DNA of 64,000 nt. Source: Peribacillus frigoritolerans. GTDB lineage: Bacteria > Bacillota > Bacilli > Bacillales > DSM-1321. The stretch's first letter is position 1, and every line of letters starts with the position of its first letter. The translations under genes and the position numbers were made by a program. Below, piece after piece: positions 1 to 9,214 of the stretch. Where the stretch lies: contig NZ_KV440950.1 in assembly GCF_001636405.1 (NCBI RefSeq), positions 4,320,778 to 4,384,777 of the forward strand. The letters are read 5' to 3'. A model generated the notes under the pieces. That model was not told the DNA's origin and made no database searches. It was given only the letters and a program-made list of their open reading frames with translations.

Positions 1-377
1 ATCCAAATGCTCCCAGGCACAGCCGGAAACCAATATTTCATATAAACAGCGATGGCACTCACTTCGACACCAATGGCAAGAACATTCGCTATCCAATAGG
101 AATACCTCACAACAAAACCCGCAAATGGACTTATATATTTTTCCGCAATGGTTCCAAAGGATCCCGATGTTGGATGGGCTACAGTCATTTCCGCCAAACA
201 TCCCATCAGCAGAAGGACAATGAATGCACCTATTGCATAGCTGATAAGTACACTTGGACCAGCCGTGGAAATCGCAAGGCCGCTGCCCAAAAATAACCCG
301 GTGCCAATTGCACACCCCATGGCTATCATAGTGATTTGATTCGATGATAATTCACGTTGAAGCTTATTTTTCTCCAT
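1..377 (-). CDS. amino acid permease, N-terminal part (cut by window edge)
   Basis: Only the first about 125 residues are inside the window; the gene runs off base 1. The start ATG at 377 opens MEKNKLQRELSSNQ, followed by a first membrane helix with the motif GCAIGTGLFLGSG. That motif is the substrate-binding signature of the APC amino-acid permease family (AnsP/GabP/ProY type). Helix 2 and a conserved TVAHPTSGSFGT loop follow. The family imports amino acids with protons across the cytoplasmic membrane. The gene lies just downstream of, and on the same strand as, a broken kynureninase gene, so it may have been a tryptophan or kynurenine permease. That substrate is inference from context only. 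Confidence 0.85.
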   Translation of the reverse strand, partial: MEKNKLQRELSSNQITMIAMGCAIGTGLFLGSGLAISTAGPSVLISYAIGAFIVLLLMGCLAEMTVAHPTSGSFGTIAEKYISPFAGFVVRYSYWIANVLAIGVEVSAIAVYMKYWFPAVPGSIW

Positions 378-391
378 ATGTTGCTCCCATT

Positions 392-1559
392 CTAGGCAAT
401 GATTCCCCTTTTATTTTCATAGTTTTCATATAATCTGCCGTCCGTGACCTTGTTTAGTACCTGTACAGTTTCGTAGACTTCCTGAAAAGAGGTATAAAGA
501 GCGACAATTCGGTTCACGATAATCGGGATTGATGGCCTCTTGTTTCAATGCTTTACATATTCTCGCAGCTTCTGGATGTTCAAGGATGATATGACCGCCC
601 ATTTTTGATTCATGCCTTGGGCTCTCAATTCCAAATCCATATCCCGTTTATTCCGATTGTATTAAATCCATAAGATATTGAGTCAGCCTCAAGGATTTCT
701 TCCGAACTTGTTCTAACCCCGCTTCCGCAAACATTTCAAGCGAGCCTAAAAGGGGAGCCATGCTTAATAAATGGGGAGTTCCAATTTGAAAGGCACCTGC
801 CGAATTGGCCTGGGTAAAGGTATGTTCCATAGCGAACTGCTTATCTTTCCGCGAGCCAAACCATCCAGTCAACCCAGGCTTCCTTGCGAAATGCTTCCGA
901 TTCACATATAACCCCACTACACATCCTGGTCCGCCTCAAATGCTTATGCGGGATGGCACCCACAGAATGACAGGCATCGAATCCGATCATGATTCCACGC
1001 GCATGCGCTTCCTTCGTTAACCTTTCCATATCAAGGATCTGACCGCTTCGATATAAAACCGTCGGAAGTACAATCAACGCTATTTCCTCGTTCATCTCGG
1101 CTTTTCACCTGAACCAAGTGTGCCGAGGGGTCATGCCCATGTAATCGCAGCTGGCTTTGAAGTGCATAGATATCACTTGGAAAGGTTAGTTCATCCGCCA
1201 AAATCTTATTCCTGCCAGCTCTCGGTTTTAAAAAAAGTGGCTGCAAGCTGATGCAGATTAGCCGTAGTCGACCCTCCCATTATCACTTCATCCTCTAAAG
1301 CTCCTACCAACGGGGCACTCAATTCACCCAATCTCTCAGAAAAGTAAAACCAGGGCTCAGCGCCCTCCGTCCAGCCATTGATCCCATACTTTTTCCAATC
1401 TTACAATTACTCCATTAAACTTTTCTAAGCCCGCTTCGATAAAAGTCCCAATGAGTTGCCATCCATATAAATCATCCCGGGGTTTAAATAGAACTCCTCT
1501 CTGTAAGAAACTAATGGGCCTTCCTGATCCATCGTTTTCGCATACTCTTTCGTTGACAT
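392..1559 (-). pseudogene. kynU: decayed kynureninase gene
   Basis: Pieces of kynureninase can be read in all three frames of this strand. Kynureninase is a PLP enzyme of tryptophan catabolism that cleaves kynurenine to anthranilate. The start is [14 protein letters not shown] at 1559 with a [16 protein letters not shown] block, then an in-frame TAG. Further fragments include [60 protein letters not shown] and a C-terminal [12 protein letters not shown] before TAG at 392. The part between the IPHK and YVNRKHF blocks (near 880-950) is partly deleted, and several frame changes are needed to join the rest. Intact homologues are about 425 residues. Multiple independent lesions argue for a true pseudogene rather than one sequencing error. 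Confidence 0.85.
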
Positions 1560-1608
1560 GAAATTATGATATCCATGTTCTCCCCGCTTCCTTCCAATCC
1601 ACTTTTTT

Positions 1609-3123
1609 TCACTTGTAAATCCCTACCCCTTCCCATGCCAACCTTATCATTCTGTCAGGATCTTTTTCAATATAATCCTTTTTATCAAAAATCATTGTGT
1701 AGTGGTTGGTTTCATCATATTTCGGCCAAATTTCACCTTCCGGGGGGTTGGGGTTTCCATATTTCGCAAAGTTGACCCAATGGCCCTGCATTCTATGGGA
1801 AACCTTTAGGGCAGCTGACCTTGAACCATATGAAACAATCCGTTTCCCGAATGCCGAATCGAAAGTCTGGAAAGCAAAAGGGATTTCCATACCATGCGTC
1901 GCCCCTAATTTACTTATGCGCATGGCCGCCGTTTTATAATCAAAACGATACATCCATGTTTTTTCAAAGCGGCTGTATGCCTCCGCATACCAAACCGAGG
2001 GAATATGGAAAGTCGCGTCACGGCCAATGACTAGTACAGCTTCCTTTTCTGGATAGTTTGTATAAGCGTTCGTAATTCGCTCTTTCGCCTTCGGATCAGT
2101 ATTTTCGAACATTTTATGAATCATCGCCATATTAGTTGGGATTAGCGGGGGGGCCATCTGATCGAATAATGTCGCTTCGTCCCTATTTGTTCCTATAAGC
2201 AAGGGTATTCCCCCTGCTCTTCCGGATCGAATCGAATCTAGTGGATAATCGGGCAGGAAGTCACCATCTACGACTGGTCCAAATGCTAGGGAGCCCGGCA
2301 TTCCCTGTGAATTTTCCTGTAAAAGTTGGTGGGAGGCAGCGACAATCTCTTGAACCGGAAGGGTTTTTAACCGGTGGATTTCACCATTTCCAATGCCCAA
2401 TATCTCAAGGAACCTTTCACTCAATTGGCGCGCAAATCCTTTTCCGTAAACAGATGTCGGAGCAGGACTTTCTGCAATGGCCTGCTTAAAAAGCCCCCTT
2501 GCTGAAGGTACAGTAAGTAAAGTAGTCACCGCATTACCGCCAGCGGATTCACCAAATATCGTAACATTATCAGGGTCGCCGCCAAAAGCTTCTATATTTT
2601 CTTTAACCCATTTCAAAGACGCAACTTGATCACGTAAACCTAAATTGTTTTCAAATATTTCCTCTTCACCTGCCAACTCGGTAAAATCCAGATATCCCAG
2701 TGCCCCCAGCCTATAGTTGATGCTTACCACGACTATATCTCCATTTTTAGCCAGTAAGTGTCCATTGTACATATCAAGGGATCCAGCTCCCGTTATATAT
2801 GCTCCCCCAGGAATCCACACCATGACCGGCCGTTTTTTATCATCAGCTCTAGGCGACCAAATATTCAGGAACAAGCAATCCTCATCCATTTTTTCATTTG
2901 TGCTCATCCCTGTTCTTACCGCACGATCCAACGGCTGCGGGGGAACGGGACCAAAATCCACTGCATCCATGACACCGCTCCAATTATCAACTGGCTCCGG
3001 AGAACGGAAACGCAGTCCATCAATCGGCGCTTTCGCATACCTGACTCCACGCCAAACGTATATATCGTTTTCCATAGTACCTTGAAGATGTCCTTTTACC
3101 GTCGTAACTATTGATCCAATCAT
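1609..3123 (-). CDS. carboxylesterase type B (para-nitrobenzyl esterase-like)
   Basis: An alpha/beta-hydrolase of about 504 residues, close to the length of B. subtilis PnbA. Visible signatures are EDCLFLNIW, an oxyanion-hole stretch PGGAYITG, the nucleophile elbow GESAGG, the acidic residue in [10 protein letters not shown], and the catalytic histidine in [11 protein letters not shown]. Such enzymes hydrolyse short-chain esters in the cytoplasm; the natural substrate is unknown. The ATG at 3123 is preferred because AGAGGTGA lies six bases upstream. A GTG six bases further out would overlap that site. The gene stands alone, with the kynureninase relic downstream on the same strand. Confidence 0.9.
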   Translation of the reverse strand: MIGSIVTTVKGHLQGTMENDIYVWRGVRYAKAPIDGLRFRSPEPVDNWSGVMDAVDFGPVPPQPLDRAVRTGMSTNEKMDEDCLFLNIWSPRADDKKRPVMVWIPGGAYITGAGSLDMYNGHLLAKNGDIVVVSINYRLGALGYLDFTELAGEEEIFENNLGLRDQVASLKWVKENIEAFGGDPDNVTIFGESAGGNAVTTLLTVPSARGLFKQAIAESPAPTSVYGKGFARQLSERFLEILGIGNGEIHRLKTLPVQEIVAASHQLLQENSQGMPGSLAFGPVVDGDFLPDYPLDSIRSGRAGGIPLLIGTNRDEATLFDQMAPPLIPTNMAMIHKMFENTDPKAKERITNAYTNYPEKEAVLVIGRDATFHIPSVWYAEAYSRFEKTWMYRFDYKTAAMRISKLGATHGMEIPFAFQTFDSAFGKRIVSYGSRSAALKVSHRMQGHWVNFAKYGNPNPPEGEIWPKYDETNHYTMIFDKKDYIEKDPDRMIRLAWEGVGIYK

Positions 3124-3315
3124 TCCCACTCACCTCTTTATATAGTAGTAGATATGTAAGTTCTTCTTTTTCCATTCCCTTATATCCTTCATCTTTATCG
3201 AAAAAAGATCTATATTGTCAGTTCAGCCAAAATAAAGGAATACCATCGTATATAAAGCTCCGGTTATCCTTAGGAGTTTGAATTGTTATTTTAAATCATG
3301 GTTTTCAAATACCCC

Positions 3316-3357
3316 GTTCAACAAAAAAAGACCCAATCAGGTCTTTTTTTGTTGAAC
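3316..3357 (-). terminator. intrinsic terminator after the MerR-family gene
   Basis: A long perfect hairpin (GTTCAACAAAAAAAGACC, loop, GGTCTTTTTTTGTTGAAC) ends in a run of T on either strand. It lies just after the MerR stop codon. Confidence 0.8.
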
Positions 3358-3369
3358 TCGGCAAAAATC

Positions 3370-3783
3370 TTAGGCAAGCATGGCAAGGATACTCAATAAA
3401 GAGCTGCCCCGAACGGAAAGCTGCTGTGCAGCATATGTTAATTGCTGTTCATCGAGCTGTTCCAATAAAGGCTTTAATTCCAGCAATTCATTCTCCAGTC
3501 CTCTAAGGTCTGTAGATAGCTTGTCCACCATCAAGAGCACCTGCTCAGAATCAACAGTGGTTTCAGACAATACTTGTAACCGTTCCTTGATTTCAGTCAA
3601 AGGCATATTCTGTTCTTTATACCGATTAATCATTTGAAGACGATTTAAAGCATCTTCTGTGTAATACCGATATCTTGACCCCGTTTTTTCATAGTTCAGC
3701 ATTCCTAATTGTGTGTAATAGTCAATGGTTCTTCTCGAAACATTCGCAAGTTCAGCAAGCTGGCCAATCCGATATACATTCAC
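3370..3783 (-). CDS. MerR-family transcriptional regulator
   Basis: A 137-residue regulator. The N-terminal winged helix reads VYRIGQLAELANVSRRTIDYY, with the TGSRYRYY wing typical of MerR proteins. A long helix with heptad-like leucines (about residues 75-115) should form the dimer coiled coil. No conserved cysteine cluster is visible, so it is probably not a metal sensor. The GTG at 3783 has AGAAGGTGA eight bases upstream, which fits better than a GTG 12 bases further upstream that overlaps the same site. It lies 84 bases downstream of the SulP transporter on the same strand and may be co-transcribed with it. Ligand and targets are unknown. Confidence 0.85.
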   Translation of the reverse strand: MNVYRIGQLAELANVSRRTIDYYTQLGMLNYEKTGSRYRYYTEDALNRLQMINRYKEQNMPLTEIKERLQVLSETTVDSEQVLLMVDKLSTDLRGLENELLELKPLLEQLDEQQLTYAAQQLSVRGSSLLSILAMLA

Positions 3784-3867
3784 CCAGATAGTCACCTTCT
3801 TTAAAAAATCTACTGTTAACGATACTATAACATATCTATCCGAAAAGGTGACTTCAAGATGAAACTA

Positions 3868-5517
3868 TTAGACTACTTTATCCGAATTGCCCTTCAGCTG
3901 CTTCTTGGCAAAATACAGGGCATCTTCCTTCGATTTAAAAAAGTGCTGTTTTTCTATTTTATGATACAACCCAGTGCTGAGTAACAATTCCTTTGGTTGC
4001 TGCTGAATTCCGGAAATGATCAATTTCCCCTTATATTCTCCGATGCGATTAACGATCGCCAATAGTGCTGCCTCTGCTGAAGTGTCCATATATGTTACCC
4101 GGCGCATGCTTAATACCAACACTTTCGTCTTATTATCCAAGTTCTCCAATATCGATGACTCCAGGACGTCTATCGAACCAAAGAAAAGAGGTCCTTCCAA
4201 GTTATACACATTGATCTTCGAATCCGAATTATCAATTGGAACAATCTCGCTAATCTCATGACTTCTTTCCCTAACCTTTAACGTGTGGCTCATTTTTGCA
4301 ATGAAGGTGATGAATGCAATCAATAAGCCGATTCCCACTCCCATGATTAAATCAGTGAAGACAGTGATGAGGAAGGTGACTAGCAAAACCGCAGAATCCG
4401 CCGTCTTCGTTTTCAATACATGAGCGAATTCCTTTCTTTCACTCATATTCCAGGCAACAAACATCAATATGGGTGCCATGCTAGCCAAAGGTATATGCGC
4501 TGCAAATGGGGAAAGCACCAGCAAAACCAGTAAAACGACAATTCCGTGAATGACTCCTGACATCGGGGAGGCTGCCCCGCTTTTTATATTGGTAGCGGTC
4601 CTGGCGATTGCTCCTGTTGCAGGTATCCCGCCAAAGAATGGCGTCGCGATGTTCGCGATTCCTTGCCCAACCAACTCTTTGTTACTATCATGCTTGGTAC
4701 CCCCCATGTTATCCGCCACGGTAGCGGATAACAATGACTCGACACCGCCTAACAAGGCAATTGTAAAAGCAACGGGAAGGAGTGTGATAATGACTTCCAC
4801 TGAAAGCTCCGGCACTTGGAATTCCGGAAAACCTTTCGGAATCGCTCCATAAGTAGAACCAATCGTTGCCACCTTATCGGGAAATAAAAAGTAAGCTGCA
4901 ATTGTTGATATCAGCAGACCCAGAAGCGGTCCTGGCACTCGTGGCACAAACCTAGGTGCCAGCAGTATGACGACAAAGCATATGATCGCAACGATCACAC
5001 TGTATAGATTGATCGTGTCTGCTTTAATCACCAGTTCCTTCATGTTATCCATGAACGCTTCATGTTTTTCCACTTTCATACCAAAGAAGTTGGCAATTTG
5101 CCCTGAAAAGATTATTATCGCAATTCCTGTTGTAAATCCAATGATGACAGGACGGGGAATGAACTTCATCAAATTGCCTAACTTAAGCAGACCCATCAGG
5201 ACTAACATTATCCCCGCTAAAAACCCGGCAATAAGCAGGCTTTCATATCCATATTGCATAACGATTCCAAATAATAAAGGAACGAACGCGCCGGTCGGCC
5301 CGCCAATTTGATATTTGGAGCCACCCAAAATCGATATGAGGATTCCTGCGATGATGGTCGTATATAACCCGTAAATCGGTTCGACGCCTGAAGCAATTGC
5401 AAAAGCCAGCCCTAAAGGAATGGCTACAACCCCTACGACCAACCCTGCCGTCACGTCTTTTTGAAAACCCTTCATGTTATATCCTTGAAATCTAGAATCT
5501 TTTATCATCTTTTTCAA
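3868..5517 (-). CDS. SulP-family anion transporter with STAS domain
   Basis: About 550 residues. The N-terminal two thirds are hydrophobic, with the SulP signature block GLVVGVVAIPLGLAFAIASG and repeated membrane helices. A cytoplasmic STAS domain follows (about residues 430-540), with YMDTSAEAAL in the loop that resembles anti-sigma antagonists. SulP carriers move sulfate, bicarbonate or related anions; the sequence alone does not tell which. The start is uncertain. A TTG at 5517 lies seven bases after AAGGA, while the more upstream GTG at 5523 is too close to it. A MerR-family gene follows on the same strand. A candidate nitrogen-control box lies upstream at 5764-5780. Confidence 0.85.
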   Translation of the reverse strand: MKKMIKDSRFQGYNMKGFQKDVTAGLVVGVVAIPLGLAFAIASGVEPIYGLYTTIIAGILISILGGSKYQIGGPTGAFVPLLFGIVMQYGYESLLIAGFLAGIMLVLMGLLKLGNLMKFIPRPVIIGFTTGIAIIIFSGQIANFFGMKVEKHEAFMDNMKELVIKADTINLYSVIVAIICFVVILLAPRFVPRVPGPLLGLLISTIAAYFLFPDKVATIGSTYGAIPKGFPEFQVPELSVEVIITLLPVAFTIALLGGVESLLSATVADNMGGTKHDSNKELVGQGIANIATPFFGGIPATGAIARTATNIKSGAASPMSGVIHGIVVLLVLLVLSPFAAHIPLASMAPILMFVAWNMSERKEFAHVLKTKTADSAVLLVTFLITVFTDLIMGVGIGLLIAFITFIAKMSHTLKVRERSHEISEIVPIDNSDSKINVYNLEGPLFFGSIDVLESSILENLDNKTKVLVLSMRRVTYMDTSAEAALLAIVNRIGEYKGKLIISGIQQQPKELLLSTGLYHKIEKQHFFKSKEDALYFAKKQLKGNSDKVV

Positions 5518-5734
5518 ACTCACATCCTTAGTCGTTTTTTAAGATTGGAATCTAGCATCATCATGAAAATGACATTCTTTTTAGAGGGAGTTACTTGTTT
5601 GAAATTAATCTAATTATTGTAGGCATTTTTCAACGGGACAAACCAAGCGGGGGACTTTTCAAAACTAAGAAATAATCGTCATATATAATCTCCTTTTGTA
5701 AGGTTATTTGACATGGACTCGACCACGCTTCAAC

Positions 5735-5780
5735 ATTATACAGTAAAACGTAAAACTGTACATTGTTAGAAATGTTAACA
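5735..5780 (-). promoter_or_regulatory. candidate promoter with a TnrA/GlnR-like box upstream of the SulP gene
   Basis: Read on the minus strand, TATAAT (5740-5735) follows a weak -35 TGTACA at 16-17 bases. Further upstream lies a 17-base near-palindrome, TGTTAGAAATGTTAACA on the plus strand (5764-5780). It matches the TnrA/GlnR consensus TGTNANAWWWTNTNACA at all but one fixed position. Its centre falls about 44 bases before the expected transcription start, close to where TnrA activates. This is visual matching only. Confidence 0.4.
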
Positions 5781-5944
5781 TTTGTTTACAACTTTTTGAA
5801 TATTTTTACATCATCATTACAATCCGGGACCATTTTTCCAGTCTAGTTAATTTGAAGCCGGAGATTCAGACTACGAATCAGGAGGTTTGAACTTTGGTCT
5901 AATTCCCCATACCGGAAAAAACTTGATCAGTGAACAATGGAAAA

Positions 5945-5978
5945 AGCATGTTGTGAGAAAGATTGCTCAAAACATGCT
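5945..5978 (-). terminator. terminator of the GH1 glucosidase gene
   Basis: An AGCATGTT ... AACATGCT hairpin is followed, on the minus strand, by a T-rich tail. It lies just after the glucosidase stop. Confidence 0.6.
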
Positions 5979-6001
5979 CTGCCCTAATATACACTTTCAG
6001 T

Positions 6002-7411
6002 TTACAGCTCTTCTCCTCTCGTCTCGATAATATGCTTATACCAATGAAACGACAGCTTCTTTTTCCGTTTTAACTGATCATGATGATCCACGTAAATAAA
6101 TCCGTATTGCTTCTTATACCCGTTTAACCAACTTAAAAGGTCAATGACAGACCATGCGTAATACCCTTTTAAATGGATGCCTTCTTTGATTGCACGTTTA
6201 ATCACTTTTAAGTGTTCCTCAATATACTTAATGCGCGGAACATCCACTACTTCACCATCGATAATCGGATCCTCATCCCCAAGTCCGTTTTCTGTAACAT
6301 ACATTTTAATATCGCCGTAACGTTCTTTTAACATATGCAGCCCATCTAAAAATCCTTGAGGTGAGATTTCCCAGCCCCATTTTGTATAGGTTTTATCTTC
6401 CATTTTCACGGTCCGATAAAAGCCATCAAAAGACGGGTTCCCTGGAGCCAGAGTAGATGTTTCTCTTGAGTGCTCCATGTTTGAAACGGCTTCCAGGTTT
6501 TTTTCCACCCGAATGGGCTGGTAATAATTGAGTCCAATAAAATCATTTTTCTCCGCATTCCTTTTTAGCATATCCAGTTCTTCTTCTGTCCAACTTGGTG
6601 TCCAGCCTCTCTCCTTTAATTGCTCAACCACATAAGCTGGATATTCACCTTTTAAAATTGGATCATAATACCAAAAGGTTTCATATTCATTGGCATGCCG
6701 AGCAGCTAATACATTTTCATGTTTGTCATCAATACTATAAGCTGGCAGGAATACATGGGTAATCCCAATTTCACCGTAATGATTCAGCGCCTTGTATACC
6801 TCTACCGTTTTGGCATGTGCATAAAAAACATAATGTGTCGCTTGAAAGTATTTATTTTCATCGTTTTGGATTCCAGGCGGGTGCGCTCCTTTTAAATACC
6901 CTAAACCGCAAAACATAACCGTTTCATTAAACGTGATCCAATGTTTGACTCGGTCGCCGAATGCGCGAAAACAAATCTCCGCATACTTGACGAATGCTTC
7001 AGCTGTTCGCTTATTCGTCCATCCCCCATCTTGTTCAAGCGTCAAAGGCAAATCCCAATGATACAGCGTAACAAATGGGACAATCCCATATTTTAAGCAT
7101 TCATTAATCACATTATTATAAAATTCCAAGCCTTTATCATTGACTTCCCCATCACCTGTTGGCAAAATACGGGCCCATGAAATGGAGAAGCGATATGATT
7201 CAAGTCCCATCTCTGCCATTAATTTAATATCTTCTTTGTAACGATGATAATGATCTATCGCTACATCCCCATTTGTACCTTCAAAAGTTTTCCCCGGAAT
7301 CTTTGAAAAAACATCCCAATTCGTCATACCTTTACCATCTTCATCCCATGCTCCTTCTATTTGAAAAGAAGCAGAAGCTGCTCCGAATAAAAAATCGTGT
7401 GGAAATTTCAT
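6002..7411 (-). CDS. glycoside hydrolase family 1, probable 6-phospho-beta-glucosidase
   Basis: A complete 469-residue GH1 barrel. The N-terminal signature FLFGAASASFQIEGAW is present, the acid/base glutamate sits in TFNE and the nucleophile in TENG. The C-terminal block SWLNGYKKQYGFIYVD contains the S...K.Y residues that contact the 6-phosphate in 6-phospho-glycosidases, although it is one residue shorter than in BglA-type enzymes. It should hydrolyse cytoplasmic aryl- or phospho-beta-glucosides. GGGAGG lies seven bases before the ATG. No PTS gene lies beside it, so the phospho-substrate assignment is moderate; a plain beta-glucosidase is possible. Confidence 0.88.
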   Translation of the reverse strand: MKFPHDFLFGAASASFQIEGAWDEDGKGMTNWDVFSKIPGKTFEGTNGDVAIDHYHRYKEDIKLMAEMGLESYRFSISWARILPTGDGEVNDKGLEFYNNVINECLKYGIVPFVTLYHWDLPLTLEQDGGWTNKRTAEAFVKYAEICFRAFGDRVKHWITFNETVMFCGLGYLKGAHPPGIQNDENKYFQATHYVFYAHAKTVEVYKALNHYGEIGITHVFLPAYSIDDKHENVLAARHANEYETFWYYDPILKGEYPAYVVEQLKERGWTPSWTEEELDMLKRNAEKNDFIGLNYYQPIRVEKNLEAVSNMEHSRETSTLAPGNPSFDGFYRTVKMEDKTYTKWGWEISPQGFLDGLHMLKERYGDIKMYVTENGLGDEDPIIDGEVVDVPRIKYIEEHLKVIKRAIKEGIHLKGYYAWSVIDLLSWLNGYKKQYGFIYVDHHDQLKRKKKLSFHWYKHIIETRGEEL

Positions 7412-7614
7412 TAAAAACCCTCCCTTTTCATACCTGCTTATTAAATTGATAATAATATATTTTATTCATTGGTACAAATATTATTTTTAGTTCACGTGAA
7501 ACATAAGCCTTATAGATAGTATTTACTATCACGGAATGATTAAATCCAGAATCCCGCTGAATCACTCTCTCTTTTTCTAGCAAAAGATAATCGATACTTA
7601 GTAGCATATGAACA

Positions 7615-7647
7615 TACAAAAACCCGTCCACCTTTTGGGGACGGGTT
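7615..7647 (-). terminator. terminator of the OYE-family reductase gene
   Basis: AACCCGTCC ... GGACGGGTT hairpin with a T run on the minus strand, immediately after the reductase stop codon. Confidence 0.8.
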
Positions 7648-7670
7648 ACACATATTAAAGATGTTAGCAA

Positions 7671-8792
7671 TCATTCCACAACCGGGAGCCAACCTTTTAT
7701 CCCGATCAACTTTTCCCAAAGCGGATCTGGAATGACCAGTTCATCCTGATCTTTTTTTGAGAGGGTAGTCCGTATTTCCGCTTCTTTTCCAGACCTGATT
7801 TTTTCAATCCAATGCGGTTCCATAAGAAGTTCACGGCCAAGGGCGATAAAAGGGACCCCCGTTTCCATGGCTTCTGCAACTTCATCGGGTGTATGCAGTG
7901 AACCTACACCGACCACCGGGATACGATTACCTACTTTATCGTAAATTTTAACGATGCGCGACTTTGTCCTATCACTCTCACGGAATGAGCCATTCCAGAA
8001 GTGACCTACTGATATATGTAGATAGTCCAGGTTTTGATTCGCTAATCTATCAACGAATTGGATCGTATCATCTAAAGTGATTCCAGGATTGCTGCCTTCT
8101 TCAGGAGAAAGGCGGTAGCCAATTATAAACGGCTTTTCTGCATGCTCGGCAACCGTTCTCTCGACTTCATTCACAATGGTAAGCGGGAAAATCAATCGTT
8201 TTCCCAATGTTCCGCCCCATTTATCTGTACGGCGGTTCGAGTGTGGCGAGAAGAATTGTTGAAGCAAGTAAGTATTGGCACCATGGATTTCCACACCATC
8301 GAAACCTGCTTCGATGGCCCTTCTTGTTGCTTCGCCAAATGCCTTAATAACGTCTTGTATTTCATCTTCATTCATTTCCCGCGGTACAGGTGCTTCCTCG
8401 CTGGAAGCAATGGCACTTGCAGAAACAGGTTGGTTATCAGGCAATAATTCCGGCGGACTTTGACGGCCTCCATGATATATTTGCAGGATCGCTTTTGACC
8501 CGTTGGACTGAATCGTTTCAGCTAGTTTTCTCAAGGATGGGATAAAGGAATCGTCATCTGCACCTAGTTGGCCTGGGAATCCCTTGCCCCCAGCAGATAC
8601 ATAGGCACATGCCGTGACAACCGCACCTGCACCAGCCGAGCGCTCGGCGTAATAGGCCAGTTCATCATCGGTTACAACGCCTTTGTCATCCGAAGAATAA
8701 GTGGTCATAGGAGCCATCATGATACGATTTTTCACTTCTACCCCTGATGGAAATATATATGGTTGAAAGATCTTTTCGTATTTTTGATTCAT
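7671..8792 (-). CDS. NADH:flavin oxidoreductase, old yellow enzyme family
   Basis: A 373-residue single-domain FMN enzyme. N-terminal KNRIMMAPMTTYSSDDKGVVTD and the substrate-binding pair in VEIHGANTYLLQQFFSP are characteristic. It lacks the C-terminal Fe-S and dinucleotide domains of 2,4-dienoyl-CoA reductase. The length resembles B. subtilis YqiG more than YqjM. OYE enzymes reduce activated C=C bonds of electrophiles. GGGGGAGGA precedes the ATG. The downstream end of an HesB/IscA-like gene lies 21 bases upstream on the same strand, so the two are probably co-transcribed. Confidence 0.9.
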   Translation of the reverse strand: MNQKYEKIFQPYIFPSGVEVKNRIMMAPMTTYSSDDKGVVTDDELAYYAERSAGAGAVVTACAYVSAGGKGFPGQLGADDDSFIPSLRKLAETIQSNGSKAILQIYHGGRQSPPELLPDNQPVSASAIASSEEAPVPREMNEDEIQDVIKAFGEATRRAIEAGFDGVEIHGANTYLLQQFFSPHSNRRTDKWGGTLGKRLIFPLTIVNEVERTVAEHAEKPFIIGYRLSPEEGSNPGITLDDTIQFVDRLANQNLDYLHISVGHFWNGSFRESDRTKSRIVKIYDKVGNRIPVVGVGSLHTPDEVAEAMETGVPFIALGRELLMEPHWIEKIRSGKEAEIRTTLSKKDQDELVIPDPLWEKLIGIKGWLPVVE

Positions 8793-8813
8793 GCCAATCC
8801 TCCCCCTTTACTA

Positions 8814-9122
8814 TTAGTGGTGATGATGTCCATGCGGTTCTTTAGAAGGATTCGTGATTTCAAAGCCTTCTTCAGGAACATAAAAATATTTAATCCAGAC
8901 ACCATCCAGAAATTCTTCACGTGAATCAAGCAAAATATCGATATCTTTATCTGTTTTGACGATTTCATCATATTCTGCCGGTGTATCAAGCTTCATGTCA
9001 TAATGGGCATGATCGCCATGCATATGGGTGATATATACACGAATCATTTTCCCTTCGGCTTCTTCAGTGCTGAGCATCTTTTGTAAGACCTTTGCTGCAT
9101 TGCGATTTATTTTGCACTTCAT
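8814..9122 (-). CDS. HesB/IscA-like (Fe-S biosynthesis fold) protein with His-rich tail
   Basis: About 102 residues with the HesB/IscA-type layout: KINRNAAKVLQKML at the start, a central beta domain, and a GVWIKYFYVPEEGFEITNP end. The conserved cysteines of A-type Fe-S carriers, including the C-terminal CGC-type pair, are absent. The only cysteine is residue 3. Instead the protein has HMHGDHAHYD in the middle and ends HGHHHH, which suggests metal binding. The ATG at 9122 is chosen because GGGGGA lies six bases before it; the ATG at 9128 abuts that site. It is upstream of the OYE-family gene and may be in one operon with it. Confidence 0.7.
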   Translation of the reverse strand: MKCKINRNAAKVLQKMLSTEEAEGKMIRVYITHMHGDHAHYDMKLDTPAEYDEIVKTDKDIDILLDSREEFLDGVWIKYFYVPEEGFEITNPSKEPHGHHHH

Positions 9123-9214
9123 TTCCATTCCCCCAACAATAAAATTATCCCTGTACTAGTTCTACCCAATTAAGGGATATCAGTAACATCCATTTTTCCC
9201 CTTCATGATTGGCC

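Noticed and set aside
2717..3114. Two overlapping plus-strand frames of about 120 codons opposite the esterase gene
   Set aside because: They are antisense shadows of the well-supported esterase, with no ribosome site or protein-like composition.
7428..7670. 80-codon minus-strand reading frame between bglA and the OYE gene
   Set aside because: It runs straight through the OYE-gene terminator hairpin at 7615-7647, has no ribosome site and no recognisable domain.
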